Of a stretch of 23,959 nt of DNA, positions 14,424 to 22,452 are shown piece by piece. The DNA is taken from the NCBI GenBank assembly GCA_046733295.1, contig JBKPOY010000056.1, forward strand, positions 1 to 23,959, written 5' to 3'. The notes below the pieces were generated by a model. That model ran no database searches. It saw only the letters and a program-made list of their open reading frames with translations, and had not been told where the DNA came from. Positions within the stretch are counted from its first letter, which is position 1, and each line of letters starts with the position of its first letter. The translations under genes were made by a program, and so were the position numbers. This DNA comes from 13-2-20CM-68-14 sp046733295. Its GTDB lineage: Bacteria; Actinomycetota; Thermoleophilia; Gaiellales; Gaiellaceae.

Positions 14424-15626
14424 ATGGCCGAGATCAAGCTCGAAAACGTCACCAAGGTGTACTCGGGAGACGTCGTCGCGGTCGACGACGCCTCCCTCGA
14501 GATCGCGGACGGCGAGTTCATCGTGCTGGTCGGGCCGTCCGGCTGTGGGAAGTCGACCTTGCTGCGGATGATCGCCGGCCTCGAAGAGGTCAGCGCCGGC
14601 CGAATCTCGATCGACGGCGTGGACGTGACCGACCTCGCCCCGCGCAAGCGAGACATCGCGATGGTCTTCCAGACCTATGCGCTGTATCCGCACATGAGCG
14701 TCCGGCAGAACATCGGCTACGGCCTCAAGGTGCGGCGCGCGGCGAAGGCGGAGATCAAGCAGCGAGTTGAAGAGGTGGCCGCGCTGCTCGGTCTCGAGGA
14801 GCTGCTCGACCGGCGGCCTGCACAACTGTCGGGCGGTCAGCGCCAGCGGGTGGCGATGGGCCGCGCAATCGTGCGCGAGCCGAAGGCGTTCCTGATGGAC
14901 GAGCCGCTTTCGAATCTCGACGCGAAGCTGCGCGTCGGCATGCGGGCCTCCCTCGCCCAGCTCCACGCCCGGCTCGGGACGACGACCGTGTACGTGACGC
15001 ACGACCAGACCGAGGCGATGACACTCGGACAGCGCGTCGCCGTGCTCCGGGACGGCAGGATCCTCCAGGTGGACGAGCCCCAGCGGCTCTACCGCGAACC
15101 GCGCGACCTGTTCGTGGCGGCCTTCATCGGAACTCCCGCCATGAACCTGGTCGAGGCGACGATCGACGGCGACGACGTCCTCTTCGGCCGTTTCCGGGTC
15201 CCACTCGAGCCGGGCCGGCGTCCGGCGCCCGGCCACAAGAATGTCGTCCTCGGGATGCGCCCGGAAGCCTTCGCGCCTGCCGGGCCTGATCCCTCCGGTT
15301 CACCGGTGCTCGGGGTCACGCCTGTGGTCGTCGAGGAGCTGGGGTCCGACGTCCACGTCTACTTCCCGCTCGAGGCGCAGAAATTCGAGGCGATCGCCGG
15401 CGAGGGGGATGAGGAGGACGCGAAGCTCCTCGCCGGCGACCAGGCCCTCTTCAGCGCCCGCGTCGACGCCCGAGTGCCTGCCGCGGTGGGGGCGCCGCTG
15501 AGCCTCACGGTCGACGCCTCGCGGTTCCACTTCTTCGATCAGCAGACGGGGCTGAGCCTCCTTCCATCCAGCCCGCGAGGCGCCGAGGAGGCGCTGCCGC
15601 GGGAGCTCGAGCCGCTCGCGCCGTGA
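14424..15626 (+). CDS. Sugar ABC importer ATP-binding protein (MsmK/UgpC/MalK type)
   Basis: The 400-residue protein has Walker A GPSGCGKST (37-45), Q-loop VFQTYALYPH (81-90), signature LSGGQ (135-139), Walker B FLMDEP with Glu160, H-loop THDQTEAM with His193, then the MalK-type C-terminal TOBE/OB domain (about 235-380, including NVVLGMRPEAF). It powers carbohydrate import with the two permeases at 17852 and 18811. In Streptomyces, amino-sugar transporters share one ATPase (MsiK) encoded elsewhere; here a dedicated-looking ATPase sits in the cluster. The stop overlaps the regulator's GTG (GTGA). There is no Shine-Dalgarno site. Confidence 0.93.
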   Translation: MAEIKLENVTKVYSGDVVAVDDASLEIADGEFIVLVGPSGCGKSTLLRMIAGLEEVSAGRISIDGVDVTDLAPRKRDIAMVFQTYALYPHMSVRQNIGYGLKVRRAAKAEIKQRVEEVAALLGLEELLDRRPAQLSGGQRQRVAMGRAIVREPKAFLMDEPLSNLDAKLRVGMRASLAQLHARLGTTTVYVTHDQTEAMTLGQRVAVLRDGRILQVDEPQRLYREPRDLFVAAFIGTPAMNLVEATIDGDDVLFGRFRVPLEPGRRPAPGHKNVVLGMRPEAFAPAGPDPSGSPVLGVTPVVVEELGSDVHVYFPLEAQKFEAIAGEGDEEDAKLLAGDQALFSARVDARVPAAVGAPLSLTVDASRFHFFDQQTGLSLLPSSPRGAEEALPRELEPLAP

Positions 15627-16369
15627 CGAAGCAGCGGGAGACGAAAGAGCAGGTGCTCGGCCTCATCGAGAGCCTCGGCATGGGCGAGGCGATCCCGTCG
15701 GAGCGACAGCTCAGCGCGGATCTCGGCGTCTCGCGGCTCACGGTCCGGGCCGCCCTCGACGAGCTCGTCCGCGACGGCTTCCTCATTCGTCGGCGAGGGT
15801 CCGGCACGTTCGTGAGCGAGCCGAAGATCGCACAGGAGCTGACGATGACCTCCTTCACGGAAGACATGCGCCGGCGGGGCATGAAGCCGGGCAGCCGGAC
15901 GCTCGGGCTGGAGGTCGTTCAGGCCGGCGCGCGCCTGGGTCGCTTCCTCCACGTCTCACCGTCGGAGCCCGTCGTGGTGATCAAGCGACTGCGGCTGGCC
16001 GACCGGGAGACGATGGCGATCGAGACCCTTCACGTCCCCGAGGCGATCGTGCCGGGTCTCACCGGCGAGGATCTCGAGAATCACTCGTTCTACGAGCTGC
16101 TCGAGGAGCGCTACGGGGTCGTCGTGGCGGGAGGCAGCCAGACGATCGAGCCCACCGTGACCAACGAGGAGGAGTCGGACGCGCTGGGCGTCCCGCTTCA
16201 CTCGCCGGCGTTCCTCTTCGAGCGCTTCAGCCAGGACGCCGGCGGCAACGTGGTCGAGTTCGTCCACTCGATTTACCGGGGCGACCGCTACCGGATCGTC
16301 ACCGATCTGAGCACCCAGCCCGAGGCGCGAGAGCCACGGGTCGACGGTCTTCGGGTCGCCGGCAGCTGA
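15623..16369 (+). CDS. GntR-family transcriptional regulator, HutC subfamily (DasR/NagR-like)
   Basis: The 248-residue protein has an N-terminal winged helix (about 8-66) with the GntR signature IPSERQLSADLGVSRLTVR and the wing RRRGSGTFV. A UTRA effector domain follows (about 85-235): LGLEVVQAG, VVVIKRLRLADRETMAIET, FYELLEERYG, and FVHSIYRGDRYRI near the end. HutC-type regulators usually repress and are released by a phosphorylated sugar; DasR and NagR respond to glucosamine-6-phosphate or GlcNAc-6-phosphate. Its place between importer genes, and the TGGT-N4-ACCA sites flanking the operons, suggest it controls both arms and itself. GTG 15623 overlaps the ATPase stop. Confidence 0.9.
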   Translation: MTKQRETKEQVLGLIESLGMGEAIPSERQLSADLGVSRLTVRAALDELVRDGFLIRRRGSGTFVSEPKIAQELTMTSFTEDMRRRGMKPGSRTLGLEVVQAGARLGRFLHVSPSEPVVVIKRLRLADRETMAIETLHVPEAIVPGLTGEDLENHSFYELLEERYGVVVAGGSQTIEPTVTNEEESDALGVPLHSPAFLFERFSQDAGGNVVEFVHSIYRGDRYRIVTDLSTQPEAREPRVDGLRVAGS

Positions 16370-16377
16370 CGCCGAAT

Positions 16378-16389
16378 TGGTCTTGACAA
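16378..16389 (+). promoter_or_regulatory. Degenerate operator TGGTCTTGACAA overlapping a TTGACA -35 box
   Basis: The sequence differs from TGGT-N4-ACCA at one base. It covers the consensus -35 box TTGACA at 16383-16388, exactly as the operator at 14332 covers TTGACC. No convincing -10 box at 17-18 bp follows (AGAAGG/GAAGGT; TATGAG is only 13 bp away), so the promoter itself is uncertain. Confidence 0.4.
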
Positions 16390-16429
16390 CCCACCGAGTG
16401 GTATGAGAAGGTCCGCAATCGTGGCGAAG

Positions 16430-16441
16430 TGGTATGTACCA
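16430..16441. promoter_or_regulatory. GntR operator TGGTA-TG-TACCA
   Basis: TGGTATGTACCA is a palindrome with 5-bp arms and a 2-bp centre. It fits the DasR/NagR-like core and lies 89 bp before the binding-protein start, downstream of the TTGACA box. A related partial copy (AGTGGTATG) lies 32 bp upstream at 16398-16406. Confidence 0.6.
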
Positions 16442-16517
16442 ATGTCGGCCGCCCCACGACGCTTCTGCGCCGCCACAGCGCGAACCGAGAGCGCGTGGGA
16501 TGTCCACGAATCCGTTT

Positions 16518-16523
16518 GGGGGA
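16518..16523 (+). promoter_or_regulatory. Ribosome-binding site GGGGGA for the binding-protein gene
   Basis: GGGGGA ends 7 nt before ATG 16531 and fixes this start against open frame further upstream. A strong site fits the high expression expected of binding proteins. Confidence 0.5.
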
Positions 16524-16530
16524 TCGTCGA

Positions 16531-17820
16531 ATGAAGACACGACTCATCGCCGCCGTCGCGCTCGCGGTCGCACTTGCGATTCCGGCCTCGACCGCGTCGG
16601 GCAGCACAACGAAGGCCTCGGCCTCCAAGCTCGTCATCTGGCTTCAGACCGATGCCCAGAACGGGTGGGCGGGCGCCGTCGCCGCCGCAACGAATGCCTT
16701 CAAGGCGCAGCATCCGAGCGTCGACGTCGAGGTCCAGTACCAGCAGTGGACGACCCATTTGCAGAAATTCGACGCGTCGATCGCGGCCGGTGACGTCCCC
16801 GACGTGATCGAGATGGGGAACACCGAGACCACGAAGTACATGGCCGCCGGCGCGTTCTCCGCCCTCAAGGCGAAGAACTACCCGAACTCGGGCACGTGGC
16901 TCACGGCGCTCAAGCAGTCCTGCTCGTTCGGCGGGAAGCTCTATTGCATCCCGTACTACGCAGGCGCTCGGGCAGTGATCTACCGCAAGGACCTCTACCG
17001 GTCGGTCGGGGTCCGGACGCCGCCGAAGACGTTCGCGAAGTTCGTCGCGGTCGGCAAGAAGCTGATGAAGAAGTACGGGAAGAACAAGAACTTCTCGGCC
17101 TTCTACCAGCCTGGCCAGAACTGGTACGTGGCGATGTCGTTCGTCGCCGACTACGGCGGCACCATTGCCGTCAACAAGGGCGGCAAGTGGAAGGGCATGC
17201 TGAACACGCCGCAGGCGATCAGGGCCCTGACCGTGTTCAAGAACACGACGCGCCTGCTCTCGCGAGCGAGCAAGACGAACGACGAAGCCCACCCCTTCCC
17301 GAGCATTCCGTTCGCCAAGGGCCGCGCCGCGGCGTTCATCGGCAACGGTTGGGAATGGCCGTACGTCTTCGACCCGAAGGGCGGCGCGGCGCCGAAGTCG
17401 TTCGCGAAGAAGATGGGCGCCTACCCGATGCCGAGCCACATCCGCGGGCGGTACACGCCGACGTTCCTCGGCGGCTCGGATCTGGCGATCCCGGCGCAGA
17501 GCAAGAACAAGCAGTTCGCCGCCGACTGGATCAAGCAGTTCACCAACTCCAGCAACGAGCGGACGATCGCCAAGGCGGGGAACATCGCCAATACGACCAC
17601 GCTCGTGAACGTCAACAAGACCAACCCGCAGCTCGCACCGTTCGCGAAGGCTGCGAAGTACAGCTGGTTCGTCCCGACGGCCCCGAACTGGGTCAACGTC
17701 GAGAACGCCAACGTCCTCAAGAACATGTGCACGGCGATCCTCACGAATCGCTCGAGCGTCAAGGACGCGGCGTCCAAGGCCAGCTCACAGATCACGAAGA
17801 TCCTCAACGCACGGTCGTGA
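16531..17820 (+). CDS. ABC importer extracellular sugar-binding protein (family 1)
   Basis: The 429-residue product begins with a signal peptide (about 1-23: basic KTR, hydrophobic LIAAVALAVALAIPA) ending near STASG; there is no lipobox cysteine, so it appears to be secreted or held by another means. The mature part has the family-1 pattern LVIWLQTD, AFKAQHPSVDVEVQYQQW, DASIAAGDVPDVIEMGN, IPYYAGARAVIYRKDLY (hinge region), AAAFIGNGWEWP, and LGGSDLAIPAQSKNK. It captures an oligosaccharide outside the cell and delivers it to the permeases. It is unusually rich in Lys and Asn compared with neighbours. Context suggests an amino-sugar or muropeptide-derived saccharide, which is inferred. Confidence 0.9.
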   Translation: MKTRLIAAVALAVALAIPASTASGSTTKASASKLVIWLQTDAQNGWAGAVAAATNAFKAQHPSVDVEVQYQQWTTHLQKFDASIAAGDVPDVIEMGNTETTKYMAAGAFSALKAKNYPNSGTWLTALKQSCSFGGKLYCIPYYAGARAVIYRKDLYRSVGVRTPPKTFAKFVAVGKKLMKKYGKNKNFSAFYQPGQNWYVAMSFVADYGGTIAVNKGGKWKGMLNTPQAIRALTVFKNTTRLLSRASKTNDEAHPFPSIPFAKGRAAAFIGNGWEWPYVFDPKGGAAPKSFAKKMGAYPMPSHIRGRYTPTFLGGSDLAIPAQSKNKQFAADWIKQFTNSSNERTIAKAGNIANTTTLVNVNKTNPQLAPFAKAAKYSWFVPTAPNWVNVENANVLKNMCTAILTNRSSVKDAASKASSQITKILNARS

Positions 17821-17851
17821 GTCGCGAGTCGGGAAGCGGGATGCTCTCCGG

Positions 17852-18814
17852 ATGAGCTCCCGCTCCCCGGCTGCCACAGCCGCGATCGCCGCTCCATCCA
17901 TGAGGCGCCGCCCGCTCGGGCGGCGCCTCAGGCTCGCCGCGGCCCCCTACGGCCTGCTGCTACCTGCCGCCGTCGTGATCGGCGCCGTGCTCGGCTATCC
18001 GCTCTACTACCTCGTCAGGCTCTCGTTTCAGCACTACGGCCTGTTCCAGCTTGTCCGCCACAAGGGCGAGGCGATCGGGACAGCCAACTACGCGGAGATC
18101 TTCCACGACGGCTTCTTCTGGCACGTGGTCGCCCGGACCGTCGCTTTCACCGTGATCTGCGTCGTGCTGACGATCGTGCTGGGGACGCTCGTCGCCCTGC
18201 TGCTCGCGGAGCTCGGCTCCGCCGTGCGGCTGCTGCTCACCGCGGGTTTGATCTTCGTCTGGGCGACGCCGGTCGTCGTCGCGGTCAGCATCTGGTCGTG
18301 GATGGTGGACTTCGAGTTCGGCGTCCTCAACTGGACCCTGACCGAGCTGCACCTCGGCGACTTCAACCACCACGACTGGTTCGCGAACCCCTGGACGGGT
18401 TGGAGCGTGATCATCTCCCTAATCGTCTGGGGCGCGATCCCGTTCGTCGCGATCACCCTCTACGCCGGGCTGACCCAGGTCTCCCGCGAGCTCGTCGAGG
18501 CCGCCTCGATCGACGGTGCCGGCCGCTGGCGGATCTTTCGCGACATCACCCTGCCGCTGCTGAAACCGATCTACGTGATCGTGATCAGCCTCTCGATCAT
18601 CTGGGACTTCCAGGTGTTCAACCAGGTCTGGATCATCCTGAACGGCAGCCCGAGGACCGACTACTACCTGATGGCGATCTACGCCTACGTCGAGTCGTTC
18701 AAGATCAGTGAGTACGGGCTCGGCGCCGCGATCGCAATCGTGATGGTCGCGATGATGATGGTGATCAGCCTCTTCTACGTCCGGCAGATGGTGAAGATCG
18801 GGGAGGCCGAGTGA
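17852..18814 (+). CDS. Sugar ABC importer permease (MalF type)
   Basis: The 320-residue protein has a basic N-terminal tail (RRRPLGRRLR) and six membrane segments of the binding-protein-dependent permease family. The EAA loop is EAASIDGAGRWRIFRDITLP near 210-230, the segment that docks on the ATPase. The first helix (GLLLPAAVVIGAVLGYPLYY) and the long outer loop before it fit MalF/UgpA-type subunits. It starts at ATG 17852, 31 bp after the binding-protein stop; an upstream ATG at 17841 is out of frame. The stop overlaps the next permease start (GTGA). Confidence 0.92.
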   Translation: MSSRSPAATAAIAAPSMRRRPLGRRLRLAAAPYGLLLPAAVVIGAVLGYPLYYLVRLSFQHYGLFQLVRHKGEAIGTANYAEIFHDGFFWHVVARTVAFTVICVVLTIVLGTLVALLLAELGSAVRLLLTAGLIFVWATPVVVAVSIWSWMVDFEFGVLNWTLTELHLGDFNHHDWFANPWTGWSVIISLIVWGAIPFVAITLYAGLTQVSRELVEAASIDGAGRWRIFRDITLPLLKPIYVIVISLSIIWDFQVFNQVWIILNGSPRTDYYLMAIYAYVESFKISEYGLGAAIAIVMVAMMMVISLFYVRQMVKIGEAE

Positions 18815-19698
18815 GCTCGCCGCTTGCGGGAGCGCCCGTCGCCGGCCTGCGCACGGTCCAGCGTGGACGCCGGAAGAAACGGGCACGGCGCGCAGGCGTC
18901 AACGCGCTCGGGCTCTTGGTCTTCGCGATCATGATCTTCCCCGTCTACTGGATGGTCGCGACCGCCTTCAAGCGCGGCTCGGACATCTTCGCCGACACGC
19001 CGGTCTGGTTCCCGGTCCATCCGACGCTCTCGAACTTCTCCGACGCCATCCACCGGCCCCACTTCTGGGCCAACGTCAAGAACAGCCTGATCATCGTCGG
19101 CTGCGTCGTCATCTTCTCGCTGGTGCTCGCGTTCTTCGCCGCGCTCGCGCTCGCGAAGTTCCGCTTCTACGGACGGAAGGCGTTCATCGTCCTGATCATC
19201 GGGGTCCAGATGATCCCGTTGAACGCCCTGATCATCCCGATCTATCTCGTGCTGGCAAAGGCTCACCAGGTCGACAAGCTGAGCGGCGTCATCGTCACCT
19301 ACCTGACGTTCGTGCTTCCGTTCACCGTCTGGACGCTGCGCGGGTTCATGCTCGGCGTGCCGCGTGAGCTGGAGGAGGCGGCTCAGGTCGACGGATCGAC
19401 CCGGTTCGGCGCCTTCGTCCGCATCCTGCTCCCCCTCATCGGCCCCGGCCTCGTCGCCACGTCGATCTTCGCCTTCATCCAGGCCTGGAACGAGTTCATC
19501 ATGGCCTACGTCCTGCTCCATAGCCCGGACAAGCAGACGCTCACCGTCTGGCTCGCCTCGTTCATCACCGACCGCGGGACGGCGTGGGGGCCGCTGATGG
19601 CCGGTGCGACCCTGACGGCACTGCCGGTCGTGCTGTTCTTCGTCGCAGTCCAGCGCAGAATCGCTTTCGGCCTCACCTCCGGCGCCGTCCGGGGATGA
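18811..19698 (+). CDS. Sugar ABC importer permease (MalG type)
   Basis: The 295-residue protein has six membrane segments and the EAA loop EAAQVDGSTRFGAFVRILLP (about 189-208). The C-terminus FFVAVQRRIAFGLTSGAVRG matches the QRxxxxGLTxGAVKG ending typical of MalG/UgpE-type subunits, which is a specific family mark. It pairs with the upstream permease as a heterodimer. GTG 18811 overlaps the upstream stop, and its own stop overlaps the nagZ start (ATGA), so import and hydrolysis are translationally linked. Confidence 0.93.
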   Translation: MSSPLAGAPVAGLRTVQRGRRKKRARRAGVNALGLLVFAIMIFPVYWMVATAFKRGSDIFADTPVWFPVHPTLSNFSDAIHRPHFWANVKNSLIIVGCVVIFSLVLAFFAALALAKFRFYGRKAFIVLIIGVQMIPLNALIIPIYLVLAKAHQVDKLSGVIVTYLTFVLPFTVWTLRGFMLGVPRELEEAAQVDGSTRFGAFVRILLPLIGPGLVATSIFAFIQAWNEFIMAYVLLHSPDKQTLTVWLASFITDRGTAWGPLMAGATLTALPVVLFFVAVQRRIAFGLTSGAVRG

Positions 19699-21128
19699 GC
19701 GACGACCTCGACCGCCTCGCCGCCGCCTGCCTGCTGCCCGGCTTCGCCGGCGTCGACCCGCCGGCCTGGCTCGTGCGCTGGATCGAGCGCGGCCTGGGCG
19801 GCGTCGTGCTCTTCGCCCGGAACATCGAGAGCCCCGGCCAGACCTCCAGGCTGACCGCCTCGCTTCGGCGCGGGCGCGAGGACCTGCTCGTCGCCACGGA
19901 CGAGGAGGGCGGCGACGTGACCCGGCTCGAGAGCGCAGGCGGCAGCTCGTATCCGGGGAACTGGGCCCTGGGCGTCGTCGACGACGTGGAGCTGACCGCC
20001 GCGGTCGCCGCCGCGATCGCGAACGACCTCGCCGCCGTCGGCGTCAACCTCGACTTCGCGCCGGTCGCGGACGTCAACTCGAACCCGGCCAACCCGGTGA
20101 TCGGGATCCGGTCCTTCGGCGCCGACGCCGCGCTCGTCTCGCGCCACGTCGCAGCCTTCGTCCCGGCGATGCAGGAGCGGCGCGTCGCGGCCTGCGCCAA
20201 GCACTTTCCCGGGCACGGCGACACGTCGCAGGACTCGCATCTGGAGCTGCCCGTCGCGACGGGCTCCTCGGAGGAGGCGCTCGCGCCGTTCCGGGCTGCG
20301 ATCCAAGCCGGGGTCAAGTCCGTCATGACGGCCCACGTGCGCGTCCCGGCGCTCGACGACGAACAGGCGACGCTGAGCCCGCGGATCCTTCGGCAGCTCC
20401 TCCGTGAGGAGCTCGGGTTCGCAGGCGTCGCGATCACGGACGCCCTCGAGATGAAGGCGGTGAGCGCGACGGTAGGGGTCGAGGAAGGAGCAGTTCGCGC
20501 GCTCGACGCCGGAGCCGACCTCCTCTGCCTCGGCGCCGAGGTCGACGAGTTGTTCGTCTCGCGCGTCCACGGGGCCGTGGTCGACGCCCTGGGCACCGGA
20601 CGTCTGCCCGAAGCACGGGTGCGAGAGGCGGCGGGACGGGTCGCGGAGCTCGGCTCGTGGGCCTCGCTGTCCCCGAATGGTGCTCCGACCCGGGGGGCCG
20701 GAGCCGAGGCTGCGCGTCGCGCGATTCGCGTCGAAGGCGACGTCGAGGCCCGCGGGCCCGTGATCGTCATCGAGTTGCGGCCGCCGCCGTCGATCGCGGC
20801 CGGGGAGGCACGGCACGGACTCGGCGAGGTGCTCGGCGTCGACAGCGTCTTCCTCTCCGGGCCGCCCGACGACCTCGGCGCTCTCGTCGACGGGCGAACG
20901 CCGATCATCGTCGTACGTGATGCGCATCGCCACGATTGGCAACGCGAGGTTGTCGCCGCTCTGGTCGAGAAGACGCCTGCGACGATCGTGGTCGAGGTCG
21001 GCCTGCCCCTGTGGCGGCCCAGCGGCCCGGCGGCTTACGTCGCGACCCACGGGGCGGGGCGGGCGAACCTGGAGGCGGCGGCGAAGCTGCTCGATCCGGC
21101 TTCGGCGGAAGCATCGAACCCCGATTGA
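19695..21128 (+). CDS. nagZ: GH3 beta-N-acetylhexosaminidase, cytoplasmic
   Basis: The 477-residue product has a GH3 TIM barrel with the NagZ-specific loop KHFPGHGDTSQDSH (169-182), whose Asp/His pair acts as acid/base, and the nucleophile motif ITDALEMKAV with Asp249. A second, C-terminal domain (about 340-477) is present, unlike the single-domain E. coli enzyme. There is no signal peptide, so it works in the cytosol on imported saccharides. It releases GlcNAc from beta-linked disaccharides such as GlcNAc-MurNAc or chitobiose; some GH3 relatives act as phosphorylases, which would give GlcNAc-1-phosphate. The ATG at 19695 overlaps the permease stop. The longer upstream frame lies inside the permease gene and is not used. 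Confidence 0.93.
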   Translation: MSDDLDRLAAACLLPGFAGVDPPAWLVRWIERGLGGVVLFARNIESPGQTSRLTASLRRGREDLLVATDEEGGDVTRLESAGGSSYPGNWALGVVDDVELTAAVAAAIANDLAAVGVNLDFAPVADVNSNPANPVIGIRSFGADAALVSRHVAAFVPAMQERRVAACAKHFPGHGDTSQDSHLELPVATGSSEEALAPFRAAIQAGVKSVMTAHVRVPALDDEQATLSPRILRQLLREELGFAGVAITDALEMKAVSATVGVEEGAVRALDAGADLLCLGAEVDELFVSRVHGAVVDALGTGRLPEARVREAAGRVAELGSWASLSPNGAPTRGAGAEAARRAIRVEGDVEARGPVIVIELRPPPSIAAGEARHGLGEVLGVDSVFLSGPPDDLGALVDGRTPIIVVRDAHRHDWQREVVAALVEKTPATIVVEVGLPLWRPSGPAAYVATHGAGRANLEAAAKLLDPASAEASNPD

Positions 21129-21131
21129 CGA

Positions 21132-21175
21132 GTCGGTCAACCCGACCGGCTACGACGCCACTGAGAACGACTCAG
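21132..21175. other. Convergent gap with two short stem-loops, no clear terminator
   Basis: The 43-bp gap between the nagZ and glycosidase gene ends can form GTCGG-TCAAC-CCGAC (21132-21146) and CTGAG-AACGA-CTCAG (21161-21175). Both stems are only 5 bp and neither has a T-run, so they are weak terminator candidates. Confidence 0.25.
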
Positions 21176-22446
21176 CGGACGGTGAGCGTCAGGCTCACCG
21201 CGCGCGTGTTCACGTCGAGGACGCGCAGCCTCGTGCCGAGGCCGGCCTTGACGACGCGCTGGAAGTAGCCGCGCCGTGAGGTCCACCGCTGCCCCCCGCT
21301 GCTGCGCCAGCGCCCCTTCACGCGCCGCTGGAGCACATACCTCTGGCGGCCGAACCGGGGCCGGTCCTGACCCCAGACGACAACGCGCGAACCGGAGCGC
21401 GAGAGCTGGACGAGCGGGATCGCGAAGGCCTGGAAGGCAGGCTTGCGGTCACCCCCGAGCGTGAACAGCCCGCTCTGCCAGCGGCCGGCCTGCCGCTCGT
21501 CGCGGATCATGAAGTGGATCATCACGTCCACGATCGGCGCCTTCCAAGCGAGGTAGGCGGCCTGGGCGAGATAGCGGGCCTGAAGCGCGTGCGAGACGCC
21601 GAGGTATCGATCGGGCGGGTTCGTCTGATAGCCGTACTCCGTGAGCCAGATCCGCTTGCGGCCGAAGTCGCGGCGCACTTCCTTGAGGAGGTCGGGCAGC
21701 CGGGCGAGGGTCAGCACACCGGTGCAGTAGCGGCAGTTCGCGCGCGAGGGAGACTCGAGCCGGGACACGGGATAGGGGTGGTGCGAGTAGACGTCGAGCC
21801 GGGCGTGGGCGGCGCTCATGCCGCGCATGAAGGAAATCGGGCCCATGCCGCTCGGCGTGCGGCGCGGCGAGGTGGCGCCGCCGGCGATCCGAACGCCGCG
21901 ACGAGCGTGGTGCAGGGCCGTGTACGTCGGGTTGAGGAGCCGCCGCACGTAGACGCTCGGGGAGTTCGGCCGCAGGAACGTCCGCAGGTTCGGTTCGTTC
22001 CAGACCTCCCACATGCGCACCCACGGGTAGCGCTTGGCCGCTGCGGTCGCAAAGGCGGCGAGCGTCCATTTGCTCCGCGGCACGAAGTTCGGAGCATGGC
22101 GGCCGTTCGCCCACTTCGGAGCGCCGTAGAGCGTGACGAGCGCGCCGATGTGGTGACTGCGTAGCCCCCGGAGGACGGCGTCGGGCACGCGCCAGTCGTA
22201 GGCCTTGTCCTTGTGGTTCGTGGCGCGCGCGGGACGCTTGCGCGCGACCTGGTCCCAGCGCAGCGTGTAGCGGACGACGTCGGGCCCGAGCCGATCGAGC
22301 GTCTCGAGCCGCTGGGCCAGGGTCGTGCCGCGCGGGCCGGTCTGCAGCCAGGCGTCGTCCTGGATGCCGAACCTGATTCCCGGCGCCGCGAAGGCCGCGC
22401 CTGGAAAGGCGAAGAGTGCAGTCGCAAGCAGAGCCAGGCGCCGCAT
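21172..22446 (-). CDS. Secreted clan GH-A glycoside hydrolase (GH5/GH39-like)
   Basis: The 424-residue protein has a classical signal peptide (MRRLALLATALFAFPGAAFA, cut after residue 20). The TIM-barrel catalytic signs of clan GH-A are present: RYTLRWDQVA near 59-68, MWEVWNEPN with the acid/base Glu151, YSHHPYP near 220-226, and IWLTEYGYQTNP with the nucleophile Glu270. A basic C-terminal module of about 85 residues follows (GRQRYVLQRRVKGRWR, then LTLTVR), probably a beta-sandwich for binding. The substrate is unknown; polysaccharide or cell-wall glycan is possible. It has its own promoter and is convergent with nagZ, so it is not part of that operon. Confidence 0.8.
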   Translation of the reverse strand: MRRLALLATALFAFPGAAFAAPGIRFGIQDDAWLQTGPRGTTLAQRLETLDRLGPDVVRYTLRWDQVARKRPARATNHKDKAYDWRVPDAVLRGLRSHHIGALVTLYGAPKWANGRHAPNFVPRSKWTLAAFATAAAKRYPWVRMWEVWNEPNLRTFLRPNSPSVYVRRLLNPTYTALHHARRGVRIAGGATSPRRTPSGMGPISFMRGMSAAHARLDVYSHHPYPVSRLESPSRANCRYCTGVLTLARLPDLLKEVRRDFGRKRIWLTEYGYQTNPPDRYLGVSHALQARYLAQAAYLAWKAPIVDVMIHFMIRDERQAGRWQSGLFTLGGDRKPAFQAFAIPLVQLSRSGSRVVVWGQDRPRFGRQRYVLQRRVKGRWRSSGGQRWTSRRGYFQRVVKAGLGTRLRVLDVNTRAVSLTLTVR

Positions 22447-22452
22447 GGGTTT

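Noticed and set aside
16402..16407. TATGAG as the -10 box for TTGACA at 16383
   Set aside because: The spacing is only 13 bp and the last base is not T, so it was left as uncertain and not called as a promoter.
19506..21140. A 544-codon open frame antisense to nagZ
   Set aside because: The translation is Arg/Asp-rich low-complexity sequence with no family, opposite a gene with all catalytic motifs intact.
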